Shown here in pieces: positions 32,086 through 41,029 of a stretch of 64,000 nt of DNA; within the stretch, counting starts at the first letter, position 1, and every line of letters starts with the position of its first letter. The stretch is from contig NZ_JACHXW010000012.1 of assembly GCF_014192395.1 (NCBI RefSeq), positions 124,001 to 188,000 on the forward strand, read 5' to 3'. A model generated the notes under the pieces. That model had not been told where the DNA came from and did no database searches. It saw only the letters and a program-made list of their open reading frames with translations. Origin of the DNA: Paenibacillus endophyticus (GTDB lineage Bacteria; Bacillota; Bacilli; Paenibacillales; Paenibacillaceae). The position numbers and the translations under genes are program-made.

Positions 32086-32432
32086 GGAGTATGATTGAGC
32101 TTGGATACTCATTGTATTTAATGGTGTAAACATAGGACTATTTGATATTATGCTGATTCTTGGGAAATCCTCTGGGATAGTGCTGCCTCGATACTGACTT
32201 AAAAAGTCACTACATTTTTCGATTATTCCCTATAATAAGGGTCAATTTGAAATCTATACTCACCTCCAAGCGACTCCTGAATACTCCTTATATTATCAAT
32301 CGAATCTCTTCTATGAAATAAAAAAAAACCTTAAATATTCATCAAATCCCTTTCGGGATTCCGATGTATGCTTTAGGGGCAATTCCAGACACACTAAGAC
32401 CTTTTCTTATGGTTAAATCTTTATTGAGTTGT
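32070..32432 (-). pseudogene. Frameshifted relic of unknown protein
   Basis: Minus-strand pieces in shifting frames read KDLTIRKGLSVSGIAPKAYI, FDEYLRFFF, DSIDNIRSIQESLGGEYRFQ, then CSDFLSQYRGSTIPEDFPRI and SNSPMFTPLNTMSIQAQSYS. They read like one former protein of at least 130 residues broken by two or more frameshifts and stops. I do not recognise the family. Its 3' end runs into hairpin-repeat copy B. Confidence 0.5.
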
Positions 32433-32467
32433 TAATTCTTTGTAGCTAGATGGACCAAACCAGGCGA

Positions 32468-32947
32468 TTAGCTCAAACCGGCTTTCGTTAATCCGTACTC
32501 TACATCAGCAGAACCAGGTACATATTTGAAGGCTATGTTTACACGATTCCAAGCATTTATTGCCATGACTGAGAATGTCAAATCGGATATTTCTTTTTCA
32601 GAGAATTGCCCACGTACTCGATCATAAATTTCATCTGATACACCGTGTTCTGGGAGGCTAGTCAAGATTTCCGTCCATGCAAGAGCAGCTCGTTCACGAG
32701 GTGAGAACAGTGTTGATTCACGCCATATCGAGATGTGGTATAGGCGTAATTCACTCTCTTCATGAATTTTAGCCTGCTTAATGTGCATATCCAGACAGAA
32801 TCCACAACCATTCATTTGCGATGCCCTGATATGAACGAGATGAAGGATTCCTTCTTCAATAGAGCTCTTCTTCTCAGACATGCTGAAACCCATCATTCCT
32901 TTGAAAAGCTCGGGAGATTGCTGCATATAATTTAAGCGTTGTGTCAT
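32468..32947 (-). CDS. Carboxymuconolactone decarboxylase/AhpD-family protein
   Basis: Protein of 159 residues. It has the AhpD-like thiol motif CGFCLDMH within RASQMNGCGFCLDMHIKQAK, and a second helix-rich repeat ending VMAINAWNRVNIAFKYVPG. The CxxC and downstream His are the redox/acid residues of the alkylhydroperoxidase AhpD core. GAGGAGG seven bases before ATG 32947 supports that start over the upstream one at 33010. Likely role is peroxide or thiol stress defence; these proteins are often paired with SDR or SnoaL genes. Confidence 0.87.
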   Translation of the reverse strand: MTQRLNYMQQSPELFKGMMGFSMSEKKSSIEEGILHLVHIRASQMNGCGFCLDMHIKQAKIHEESELRLYHISIWRESTLFSPRERAALAWTEILTSLPEHGVSDEIYDRVRGQFSEKEISDLTFSVMAINAWNRVNIAFKYVPGSADVEYGLTKAGLS

Positions 32948-33499
32948 AATTAATTCCTCCTCAATTTTGTTTACTCTAATGAAACGATATCCGAGTCTAT
33001 TTTGTGACAATTACCTCTTTATTAAACACTTTATATTTATTAGTCATAAACTAATTTTCATTTGTATGTTGCCCGACCCCATTAGGATCATGGTTGCCCC
33101 GTCCTCTGAAAATAAAAATAAACCGTAAGAGATTACCAAAAGTGTACTTCCTTAATATTTGAGGAATTCTTCTCGCGTATATTTCGAGTGGATGATCTTC
33201 GATTCACTTATCGTGCATTTTAGGTTTGCTTTGTGCGCCGTATCAACAAGGTATAGCCTTATAGTTTGACAACATTTGAACCAACTATGTTGTTTATTTA
33301 ACAAAAGTGCGTTTTTTAACGATTGTAATAACGAATCTTGCCTATATAATAATGAACAAGTATCGGATAAAAGCTTTTCATATAGCCGAGCATTGTCTAG
33401 GCAATCAACAAAACAAACTCTTACCGTTTAAGAGAGATTATTGGTAGAGCGATAGTTTTTTATTCATTACTAAAGAAATACCAAATTAGGAGGATTACA
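32948..33499. promoter_or_regulatory. Long intergenic region with SDR promoter candidates
   Basis: No convincing gene in 550 bp. ACAACAT (33269-33275) and ATGTTGT (33287-33293) form an inverted repeat overlapping a TTGACA (33266-33271), a possible operator. TTGTAA (33323-33328) and TATAAT (33345-33350) with a 16-bp spacer are a second promoter candidate for the + gene at 33500. AGGAGG at its end is the SDR ribosome site. Confidence 0.45.
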
Positions 33500-34420
33500 A
33501 TGAGGACAAATTGGACAGTCAATCAAATGCCGACCCAGCAAGGAAATCGGGTTGTTATTACAGGTGCGAGCAGTGGTATAGGATATCAAACCGCCCGAGC
33601 TTTTGCTTCTAAAGGAGCTGAAGTAATCATGGCCATACGAAACGTGGAAAAAGGCGAAGAGGCCGTCAGACAAATCAAGTTGGAGAATCCAGGAGCGAAT
33701 CTGAAATTGATGATGCTGGACCTTAGCGACCTTACCAGCGTCCGCAAATTCGCTCATGAGTTTGAGCAATCGTACGACTCACTACATTTGCTGATTAATA
33801 ATGCTGGTGTCATGACCCCGCCATATTTGAAAACTAAGGACGGGTTCGAACTCCAATTCGGAAGTAATCACCTTGGTCATTTCGCTCTCACAGGACTTTT
33901 ATTACCAGCGCTGAATAATGAGACAACATCGCGTGTCGTTACGTTAAGCAGTACCGCCATCAAAGGAGCGAAAATTGATTTCAATAATTTGGACGGCAGC
34001 AAGGGTTATAAAAAGGTTGAATTTTATCGTCAAAGCAAGCTGGCTAATCTCCTATTCGCTCAAGAATTGAATCAACGACTGCGGGAAAATGGTTCCAACA
34101 CCATCAGTCTTGGGAGTCACCCTGGCAGAGCAAATACGAATCTGTACTCACTTGGATCTGGTAAGCCAACAAGCCTATTCATGAAAATAGTGGTCAAACT
34201 TATTGGAACCCAATCCGCGGAGATGGGAGCATTGCCAACGTTATTCGCTGCGACAGAACCATCGCTAAATGGCGGTGAATACATCGGACCAGATGGTAAA
34301 GGTGGTAATATGGGCTTTCCTGAAATAGATTCGTCCGTTCTAAAGCTGTATGAGTCGGAGACGATGGGACGACTATGGAAAGTATCGGAGTCTCTGACTG
34401 GTGTTTCCTATTTGTCTTAA
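33500..34420 (+). CDS. Retinol-dehydrogenase-like SDR
   Basis: SDR of 306 residues. It has VVITGASSGIGYQTARAF (cofactor), LLINNAGVMTPP, SNHLGHFALTGLLLP (typical of the RDH/WW-domain-oxidoreductase-like group) and active-site Tyr/Lys in VEFYRQSKLANLLFAQ. An AGGAGG ribosome site is placed exactly. It is a single-gene transcript ended by a hairpin at 34690. It is longer than, and of a different subgroup from, the two SDRs at 28721 and 29684. Substrate unknown. Confidence 0.9.
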   Translation: MRTNWTVNQMPTQQGNRVVITGASSGIGYQTARAFASKGAEVIMAIRNVEKGEEAVRQIKLENPGANLKLMMLDLSDLTSVRKFAHEFEQSYDSLHLLINNAGVMTPPYLKTKDGFELQFGSNHLGHFALTGLLLPALNNETTSRVVTLSSTAIKGAKIDFNNLDGSKGYKKVEFYRQSKLANLLFAQELNQRLRENGSNTISLGSHPGRANTNLYSLGSGKPTSLFMKIVVKLIGTQSAEMGALPTLFAATEPSLNGGEYIGPDGKGGNMGFPEIDSSVLKLYESETMGRLWKVSESLTGVSYLS

Positions 34421-34689
34421 TGAGGAAAGCGGTGATCATAATAATTGAATGGAGAAAACCCCATCTACTGCCGATCCACAAAATTCAATCGATGCTCGCA
34501 TACAATGCTTACAGATCGGATGATGCAGACACATAAACCTGCGTTTTTTATTTTCGCTTCAGATGGTTGACGCTCAACTGTCCGTAGTGAATCTTTACTT
34601 TGCATTTTGAAAAGCAAAATCAATATTTCATGGAAGCAATATTCCGATTTTTATTGGCTGAATCAGCACCAACATCTAATAGATATACA

Positions 34690-34722
34690 AAAAACCCGTT
34701 CCTAAAGAAGGAACGAGGTTTT
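34690..34722. terminator. Bidirectional terminator
   Basis: AAAAACCCGTTCCT (34690-34703) pairs with AGGAACGAGGTTTT (34709-34722) with one mismatch. It lies between the convergent SDR and GNAT genes. The rest of 34421-34833 shows no gene. Confidence 0.82.
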
Positions 34723-34833
34723 AATGTTTATATATCAATCCAGAACATACAATCTAAATTATCATTATAAATATGAATGATTCCAAAATAGACCATCAAT
34801 GAAACTTTTTTTTCGCTTGACATCTCGTATTCG

Positions 34834-35250
34834 TTATAACAGTTTTCTAAATGAGTAACAAAATTGTTCAAAACCCATCTGGTGATAAAACTTATGCGCC
34901 TTGCTATTATTGAATGCAGAGTCTAAGGCCACGACCTTGCATTCCTGTTCTTTTCCTATTTGATAAACGTAGTCAAGCAACCTTGCTCCGTATCCTTTTG
35001 AACGTACTGATGATTTGGTTACCAAATCATAAACAAAAACGTGTTTCCCATAATAAAAATTGGTTCTGCAAATAATTCCCGTTACACCTGCAATTTCGTT
35101 ATTATCATAAATCGCTATCAGTTGATAGCCTTCATTTGTCATTGTTTTTACCGTTTCAATGAAAAGTTCCAAAGTCATATTCGTACGGAGCTCATTCATT
35201 ACGGGAAATGCTTCCCTCCATTGTTCTTCTGTGACTAAATGTTTGATCAT
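34834..35250 (-). CDS. GNAT-family N-acetyltransferase
   Basis: Acetyltransferase of 138 residues. The core GNAT fold is visible: YQLIAIYDNNEIAGVTGI (strands 2-3), the acetyl-CoA motif A region VTKSSVRSKGYGARLLDYV (R-x-x-G-x-G/A-like) and VVALDSAFNNSKAHKFYHQMGF (motif B). AAAGGAGGTAGC precedes the ATG. It stands alone, convergent with the SDR. Substrate cannot be inferred. Confidence 0.87.
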   Translation of the reverse strand: MIKHLVTEEQWREAFPVMNELRTNMTLELFIETVKTMTNEGYQLIAIYDNNEIAGVTGIICRTNFYYGKHVFVYDLVTKSSVRSKGYGARLLDYVYQIGKEQECKVVALDSAFNNSKAHKFYHQMGFEQFCYSFRKLL

Positions 35251-35730
35251 TATAGCTACCTCCTTTAGCCTCGTGGGCTATCGCAACTCGCATGATAAGT
35301 GTTATATTATTTCTCCACGCAAAGAGGCAGCTTGACATGGCATGACCGTCAGACCTAGCTTACTAAGCATGGTATAGAAAATGAAATGAGGTACCATTCG
35401 ATACTGTTAAAGTAAAGCAATCCTCGAACTAATTGAAGCAGTGACTCAAATTTGCGGAACGGACGTTTTAAAAAAAGTGTGCGATTTCGTTTGATTTTTG
35501 ATTGATTTAATTTTATTTTATACCTCCCCGTTCTTTATCTGAATGCGCTTATAAGACAATTAGCGAATTCAATTTGTGACATCATTTCTTTCTTCCTTTT
35601 ATATTTATACCTCAATCAAATATAATCACATATTCATTTGATAAGGTTCTGGAGTGAGAAAGATGGATTTTCATTAGTAAACGACAAGTATTTTCTCTTA
35701 AAGAATTTACAGTTTATCAGGACATTTCCT
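35251..35730. other. Gene-less AT-rich region
   Basis: No coding frame with plausible composition on either strand and no clear regulatory structure. It flanks the truncated GerAC gene and may be its decayed surroundings. Confidence 0.45.
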
Positions 35731-36132
35731 TCATTTCCTGATTCCCGTTTCGGTAAGGTTCACCTTAACAATCAAACGTACGTTCAGCGTTTGATATTCA
35801 AGTTTCCATACCTTCCCTTCCCATTTTCGCGTTTTACTCCTTACGAAATCTCCTATTCCGAGCGGGTCGATTCCTTCTTTTATAAATATTTGAAAAAGAT
35901 CCATTCCCTCTTTTTCAAGATCCTTTTCGAAACGATCCTTTATCATCCGCTGTTCTTGTGTTGGAAAGTGGATGCCCATCGAATCAAGAATTTCACCTTT
36001 TATGGTAAGATGAATCGTCACTTTTGGACTTTTATTATCTTTACTGAATCGATAATTCAATTTAGAACCTACAATTACCATTGCAATGTAAGATCCATTT
36101 TCCAGTCTTGCTTCAAGAGTACCGTGGTTCAC
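35731..36132 (-). pseudogene. Truncated Ger(x)C spore-germination protein (C-terminal third)
   Basis: The 133-residue frame matches the C-terminal domain of GerAC-type germinant-receptor lipoproteins: RFSKDNKSPKVTIHLTIKGE, then MIKDRFEKDLEKEGMDLFQ and the end VRLIVKVNLTETGIRK. Intact proteins have about 350-400 residues with a lipoprotein signal; here an in-frame TAA lies a few codons upstream of the first possible start and nothing GerC-like precedes it. No gerA or gerB neighbour is present. It is a remnant of a germination operon and supports a spore-forming ancestry. Confidence 0.8.
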
Positions 36133-36248
36133 ATTCTTCAGTAGTAATTGTTACCTATTCCCCCCTGTATAGTAAGCCCATCCATCTGAAGTAGAAGTAG
36201 CAATACTAACTAAGGATTGGATGAGCTTCACAAGTAGAAACTCCTGAG

Positions 36249-37178
36249 CTAAGGTTTGACGAGTCTTGCCAATTTGTATTGGCGCGTGCCTTCTCGCATT
36301 TCGTCGTAGATTCGCGTCCCCGGCAACCCAATTGTCTCGTGTACTGCGTCCTTCATTCCATCCTCCCTTTGTAAAGTCGAATATCGTCTCTTTCCCGCTA
36401 AGTCGCTGGATAACAGCACATTCTCCGTAATGTCCTTTAGGAATGCAAAGTCGAATCCAAGACCGCGCAAGTACCGCTCTCCTTCTTCGAATTTAAACAG
36501 AGGAAGGTCGTCAGCAAAAACAAACGTGCCGCCAGGCTTCAACACGCGATATACCTCGTCGTAAAAGCGGTTGATGTTAGGGAACAAATCCGCGGCTTCA
36601 ATGACCAGCACGATATCGCAGCAAGCATTCCCGATTGGAAGCATCTCAGCATCGCCGATGCAGAAGTAAACGTTTTCGCGTCGATTTCGGCTTTGGCAAA
36701 ACAAGACGTTCACGTCAGTCAAATCCAATCCAACTACGCTTTTAGGTTCGAACTCCATACAGAGCGTCGACACGTTCCCGCCTCTGCCGCAAGCGATTTC
36801 GAGCACGTCTTTGTCTTTCACGCATGTGTCACCGATCGCTTCACGCAACAGACGAACCGAGTTCCGATGAACGGCCTGCGCCTGTGGCTCGTCACGATCC
36901 TCTAAGGCCACATACCCCCAATTCACAAATGTGGAGAAACGGGACAACCCGTTCGTTTCCAACATGCGATGCATCGTGGTAAACATGTGTCTGACGGAAT
37001 CCTTATGCTCTGATTCCCGCTCGTCATCCAAAGTCAATCGATAGGCGCTCCCTTCCACATTCGAATAGGATCCCAGACAAACCGGACATTCCCATAGTCC
37101 GCCCTTGTCGTACAAAGCGGCCTTACAGCGCGGACAAGCAGCTATAAGTCCAGATAAAGGCCAGATTTGGCTGCTCAT
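36249..37178 (-). CDS. Zinc-ribbon class I methyltransferase (second of tandem pair)
   Basis: SAM-dependent methyltransferase of 309 residues. The N-terminal zinc ribbon is CPRCKAALYDKGGLWECPVC (four Cys). A bridging segment LSRFSTFVNWGYVALEDRDE leads to the SAM fold: VLEIACGRGGNVSTL (motif I), VVGLDLTDVNVLF (acidic loop) and RVLKPGGTFVFADD. AAGGAG lies upstream and the ATG overlaps the stop of its paralogue by 4 bp. It shares its whole architecture with the 37175 gene, so the two arose by tandem duplication and may form a heterodimer or act in sequence. The methyl acceptor is unknown. Confidence 0.87.
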   Translation of the reverse strand: MSSQIWPLSGLIAACPRCKAALYDKGGLWECPVCLGSYSNVEGSAYRLTLDDERESEHKDSVRHMFTTMHRMLETNGLSRFSTFVNWGYVALEDRDEPQAQAVHRNSVRLLREAIGDTCVKDKDVLEIACGRGGNVSTLCMEFEPKSVVGLDLTDVNVLFCQSRNRRENVYFCIGDAEMLPIGNACCDIVLVIEAADLFPNINRFYDEVYRVLKPGGTFVFADDLPLFKFEEGERYLRGLGFDFAFLKDITENVLLSSDLAGKRRYSTLQREDGMKDAVHETIGLPGTRIYDEMREGTRQYKLARLVKP

Positions 37179-38119
37179 GAATTCGATTCTCCTTTTGCGA
37201 AGTGCCAAATGTGAAACGTCCGTTTGCCTTGCTGCATCTCCTCGTACCTCTGCGTGCCTGGTGCCTCAAGCCAATCTAATACGTCTTGCTCACTTTCAAA
37301 CGAACCTTTCAATGCGGACATCCGATTGGTAAATGCCGTTTCTCCGGCCTTCAGCACGTTTGCGGTAATGTCTCGACAATGAACCATATGAAACCCTAGC
37401 TCCTGCAAGATCGCCGTATTTCTAATTAAGTCTGCTTCATCCATTACGTCGGCGTAGAGAAACATACCGCCAGGCTTCAATACACGCAATGATTCTTGGT
37501 AGAAATCGCCAACATTGGGATAGAGATGCGATGATTCGATATTCAGTACAATGTCAAATGTATCGTCGAAAAATGGAAGCCGTTCTGCATCCCCTGCGAC
37601 ATACCAGGCTCGGTCATACCGATTGTTTGCTGCACAGAACGCGATGTTCGATTCGGTCAAATCCAAACCTACTACCTGATCTGGCCCATAAAAATTACAC
37701 AATGCGTTGACATTGCCTCCCCTGCCGCAGCTTACTTCCAGAATCTTTTTACCCATAAGTTCGCACCCATTAATTACTTCTAATAACAGCCGGATAAAAA
37801 GCGAGTTCGTCCTTCGGGCATCTCCTTCGTCCTCTTCTTGTTCGAGTGATGCAAACCCCCAATTGTTAAATGTTGCGAATCGCGACAAACCTTTATCCTC
37901 CAGTGATTGGTTGATTGCGCTGAACGTTCGTTTCACTTCCTCTTTCAGGAAATCGACGTTTCCCGACTCGATCATGACGGGTTGGCCTGCGACTATTTCG
38001 AAATGCAGATTGCAAGAGGCGCATTCCAATTTGTCATTGCAATCTGCAACGAAGCCTTTGCAGCGAGGACAGGCTAGTGCAATGTCTGATGTATTCCATT
38101 TGATGGTCAATTTAAACAC
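37175..38119 (-). CDS. Zinc-ribbon class I methyltransferase (first of tandem pair)
   Basis: SAM-dependent methyltransferase of 314 residues. The N-terminal ribbon is CPRCKGFVADCNDKLECASC. The shared segment LSRFATFNNWGFASLEQ is followed by ILEVSCGRGGNVNALC (motif I), VVGLDLTESNIAFC and RVLKPGGMFLYADV. The upstream region is shared with a divergent PIG-L deacetylase gene (38216). That pairing suggests modification of an amino-sugar-containing or natural-product molecule, as a deacetylated amine or a hydroxyl could be the methyl acceptor. This is inference from context. Confidence 0.87.
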   Translation of the reverse strand: MFKLTIKWNTSDIALACPRCKGFVADCNDKLECASCNLHFEIVAGQPVMIESGNVDFLKEEVKRTFSAINQSLEDKGLSRFATFNNWGFASLEQEEDEGDARRTNSLFIRLLLEVINGCELMGKKILEVSCGRGGNVNALCNFYGPDQVVGLDLTESNIAFCAANNRYDRAWYVAGDAERLPFFDDTFDIVLNIESSHLYPNVGDFYQESLRVLKPGGMFLYADVMDEADLIRNTAILQELGFHMVHCRDITANVLKAGETAFTNRMSALKGSFESEQDVLDWLEAPGTQRYEEMQQGKRTFHIWHFAKGESNS

Positions 38120-38215
38120 TCCTTCGAAAACTTAATCGTTGCTTTAAGATTGGTTTATGAGAAAATATAGGTATAATAGAAAATAATTCATTATTTCATA
38201 GGAGCTGATTGCGAA

Positions 38216-39025
38216 ATGAAGCATTTGTTCTTATCTCCCCATCTGGATGATGCGGCTATCTCATGCGGGGATTACATCGATAATCTGGTCCGAACAGGCC
38301 ATGCCGTGACGGTCATGACGGTTTTTACGGGATCGGCCGAGCGGCTGTCCATGTTGGCTAGAATCATACACAAGAAATTCAGGCTGCGAGATGAAGAGGT
38401 TATGGACGTACGGCTCCAAGAGGATCGGTCTGCTTGCACCTTGCTGGGTGCTGACACTATCCATTTGGGCTTGCCAGAATGTCTTTACAGGTTCGATGAA
38501 AAAGGTGGACCGACATACAGGAAGTTGAACGAGTTGTTCGAAACTGATCCTTCCAGAGAACCGGCCGCCAGTAAGGAAATCATCTCTTCGCTTGGCGATA
38601 TCGACTTTACACAATACGACCTTATTTATATCCCTCTCGGCGTCGGCAGGCATATCGACCATCTCCTTGTCCGGGAAGCTGTCGAATTGGTAGCCAGCAC
38701 TTCTTTCCCATTATCAAAGCTGATGTATTACCGGGACTTGCCCTATTTGGATTATGGCACGGACCCTAATTGGAGGAGCGAGTTGGCCAAAGGCATGGAA
38801 GAAGTCTGCATCATGCTTCCTTCCCTTTCTTTGAGAAAAAAGTTGGCAGCCATTGAACGATACCGCTCGCAGCTCCGTATGTTATGGCCTTCCCGGTTCC
38901 GCATGTTGAGGCAAATTGCCGCCCAAGCCCGGTCGTTCAAGGATGTCCATATACACATTGAAGGTAAATATGGTTTTCCTTTATATATCCGTACTCAGAG
39001 AGCCGTCATTACAGTTAATCATTAA
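38216..39025 (+). CDS. PIG-L (LmbE-like) deacetylase
   Basis: Zinc-dependent deacetylase of 269 residues. The family motif HLDDA (SPHLDDAAISCG) at the N-terminus supplies zinc ligands, and GRHIDHLLVREA supplies the third His. Relatives deacetylate N-acetylglucosaminyl lipids, mycothiol or bacillithiol precursors and glycosylated antibiotics. It has no signal peptide. It is divergent from the tandem methyltransferases. Its 3' end overlaps the GH32 gene by 11 bp tail to tail. Substrate unknown. Confidence 0.9.
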   Translation: MKHLFLSPHLDDAAISCGDYIDNLVRTGHAVTVMTVFTGSAERLSMLARIIHKKFRLRDEEVMDVRLQEDRSACTLLGADTIHLGLPECLYRFDEKGGPTYRKLNELFETDPSREPAASKEIISSLGDIDFTQYDLIYIPLGVGRHIDHLLVREAVELVASTSFPLSKLMYYRDLPYLDYGTDPNWRSELAKGMEEVCIMLPSLSLRKKLAAIERYRSQLRMLWPSRFRMLRQIAAQARSFKDVHIHIEGKYGFPLYIRTQRAVITVNH

Positions 39026-40547
39026 TCAGATCTCGTTCACCAAGTCCTAGACCGTTTATGTACTCTCTTTCCAAATCCCATTTGTCCACGACCAGCTCGC
39101 TCTCTCCGACCGATTCGAACATGATCCCGGCGCTCGAGCTGGAGGGGTAGATTGTGGCACTCATCGTTCTTACTCCTCCGTCTATGAACACCTCCACGCT
39201 CGAACGGTCGAGAAATACCCTCAGAGATAAGACGCCGTCACGCAATGCAACAGGAACGGAGCGTCTTCCATTCACACCTTCTTCTTCAGGAGGCGTGGAA
39301 ATGCCCAGACCACTGCTCGAACGATCTAATGTAAAAACGCCTTCGTCTATATCGTAGAACAGCAGCGTTTCCTCTCCCTCTCCTTGACGGACCTTTAATC
39401 CAAATCGAGATGCGTCCTTAGGCTTGAAGGTGACCATTAGCTCCAGTTGTACACCTTCCACACCTTCAATCCGCCTTTGTCCGCGCAGCGCAGTTCGGAT
39501 GTGGACATGGTTTCTCCGATAAGATTCGATTTCGCTTATAGGGTGCTGGGTGATCTGTTGTCCTTCCACTCTCAACTCCCGAGGCAGTGTCATCATTCCA
39601 GACCATCCGTGATCCAAGTCGTCCACTGGAATAGAACGCCCCCACGATTGCATCCAACCGATTAGAATTCTTCGGCCTTTATCGTCTATAAGCGATTGCG
39701 GGGCATAGAAGTCGAATCCATAATCTAATTCGTCATACGAGGTAGGCTCGAACTTACCGTTGGCATTATCGAAGTTGCCGACCATATAAACAACCGAATC
39801 ACGATTGTGATGCTTATACCCGTCTCGCTCAACCCCTTGAGGAGAAATAATCAGAACATGCTTGTCGTCCAGCTGAAAAAAATCGGGGCATTCCCACATA
39901 TGGCCCAAGATGGGATTTCCCTTCAACAATACGCCTACATACACCCATTCCTTCAGATCAGTGGAGCGATAAAGGAGAATTTGCCCAACGCCTTCCTCGG
40001 CACGGCTTCCAATCACTGCATAATAATGATTGCCATCTTTCCAAAGCTTTGGATCTCTGAAATCCTGGATCGAGAAGCCATCCGGAAGATGTTCAGAAGT
40101 AAGCACCGGATTTTCTGCAATCTTGATATATTCCAATCCGTCGCCAATGGCTATGCACTGGGTTTGCCTTGTCAATGAGTGATCTCCCGAATTGGGTTGT
40201 ACATGACCGGTATACATGATGACGTGTTTTCCGTTATCCTCAATTGCGCTGCCTGAAAAACATCCGTTGATGTCATAAGCCTGATCCGGCGCAAGTGCGA
40301 CGGGTAGATGACTCCATTCCACAAGGTCATTGCTTACCGCATGTCCCCAATGCATCGAACCATTTTTCGAACTATAGGGATGATATTGATAGAATAAATG
40401 ATATTGACCGCCATAAAACGAACATCCATTTGGATCATTGATCCAACCGATCTCTGCTGTAAAATGGTAGGATGGCTTATAATTCTCATTAACCCCATGT
40501 TTATTTGCTTGAATATATTCATTAGCGTGCTTCGTTGAGAAAAACAT
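39015..40547 (-). CDS. GH32 sucrose/fructan hydrolase
   Basis: Beta-fructofuranosidase-type hydrolase of 510 residues, cytoplasmic (no signal peptide). Its five-bladed propeller has the nucleophile Asp in GWINDPNGCSFY, transition-state Asp in FRDPKLW and acid Glu in MWECPDFF, followed by a C-terminal beta-sandwich ending in VFLDRSSVEVFIDGG. ATG 40547 is preferred over GTG 40556 by its GCGGTG site. No PTS or ABC importer adjoins, so its sugar arrives by another system. A LacI-type regulator lies divergently upstream with matching operators. Sucrose(-6-phosphate) and short fructans are the likely substrates. Confidence 0.93.
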   Translation of the reverse strand: MFFSTKHANEYIQANKHGVNENYKPSYHFTAEIGWINDPNGCSFYGGQYHLFYQYHPYSSKNGSMHWGHAVSNDLVEWSHLPVALAPDQAYDINGCFSGSAIEDNGKHVIMYTGHVQPNSGDHSLTRQTQCIAIGDGLEYIKIAENPVLTSEHLPDGFSIQDFRDPKLWKDGNHYYAVIGSRAEEGVGQILLYRSTDLKEWVYVGVLLKGNPILGHMWECPDFFQLDDKHVLIISPQGVERDGYKHHNRDSVVYMVGNFDNANGKFEPTSYDELDYGFDFYAPQSLIDDKGRRILIGWMQSWGRSIPVDDLDHGWSGMMTLPRELRVEGQQITQHPISEIESYRRNHVHIRTALRGQRRIEGVEGVQLELMVTFKPKDASRFGLKVRQGEGEETLLFYDIDEGVFTLDRSSSGLGISTPPEEEGVNGRRSVPVALRDGVLSLRVFLDRSSVEVFIDGGVRTMSATIYPSSSSAGIMFESVGESELVVDKWDLEREYINGLGLGERDLIND

Positions 40548-41029
40548 GATTTTCACCGCATTTCGTTGGATTTGACGTTAATCGTCCGTATGAATCGCTT
40601 TATAATTTCAGTTGTATGTCGAGATCACTACTTCTTCGCTCAGCCCCTCCTCCCCGAGAATCTACAATGTATAGAATCCATGAATTTGAGAATAATTAAG
40701 AATACGTATTCTCATTATGCAAACACTTTCATTTACAGGTTATCATCCATCATTTTCCTTGTCAACATTCTAAAATGAGGTTAAACATGTTTTTTCACTT
40801 AACTTTTTTCGAGATATTAAAGGTTTTTCAGCCTATATTTATTGGACAACGTTCACTTTCTCCAACAGATACGTTAACTCATTGGTATAATTCAATATCA
40901 TTATTCACATTACAAGAATACGATTTCTCATTTTGTACAGTAAATAAGAATAATATTCTGATTATATTCAGGAATTATTCTTATCTAAAGTTTTTTATGA
41001 TATAGTATGTCTGAAAGGGGTTAGCTTTA
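40548..41029. promoter_or_regulatory. Control region with two matching LacI-type operator candidates
   Basis: AAGAATACGTATTCTCATT (40698-40716), with a perfect 14-bp palindrome at 40699-40712, recurs as AAGAATACGATTTCTCATT (40914-40932), 17 of 19 identical. A third near-palindrome AGAATAATATTCT lies at 40947-40959. They sit between the divergent GH32 and LacI genes, as expected for repression of one and autoregulation of the other. No gene of coding quality is present in these 480 bp. Confidence 0.68.

Noticed and set aside
33050..33240. Possible Tat-signal protein remnant on the minus strand (KYTREEFLKY, stop, GSTLLVISYG)
   Set aside because: Only a short stretch resembles a signal and it is broken by a stop; too little to call.
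35638..36144. 168-codon + strand frame opposite the GerAC remnant
   Set aside because: The opposite strand matches a known family; this frame is Phe/Tyr-rich shadow sequence without a ribosome site.
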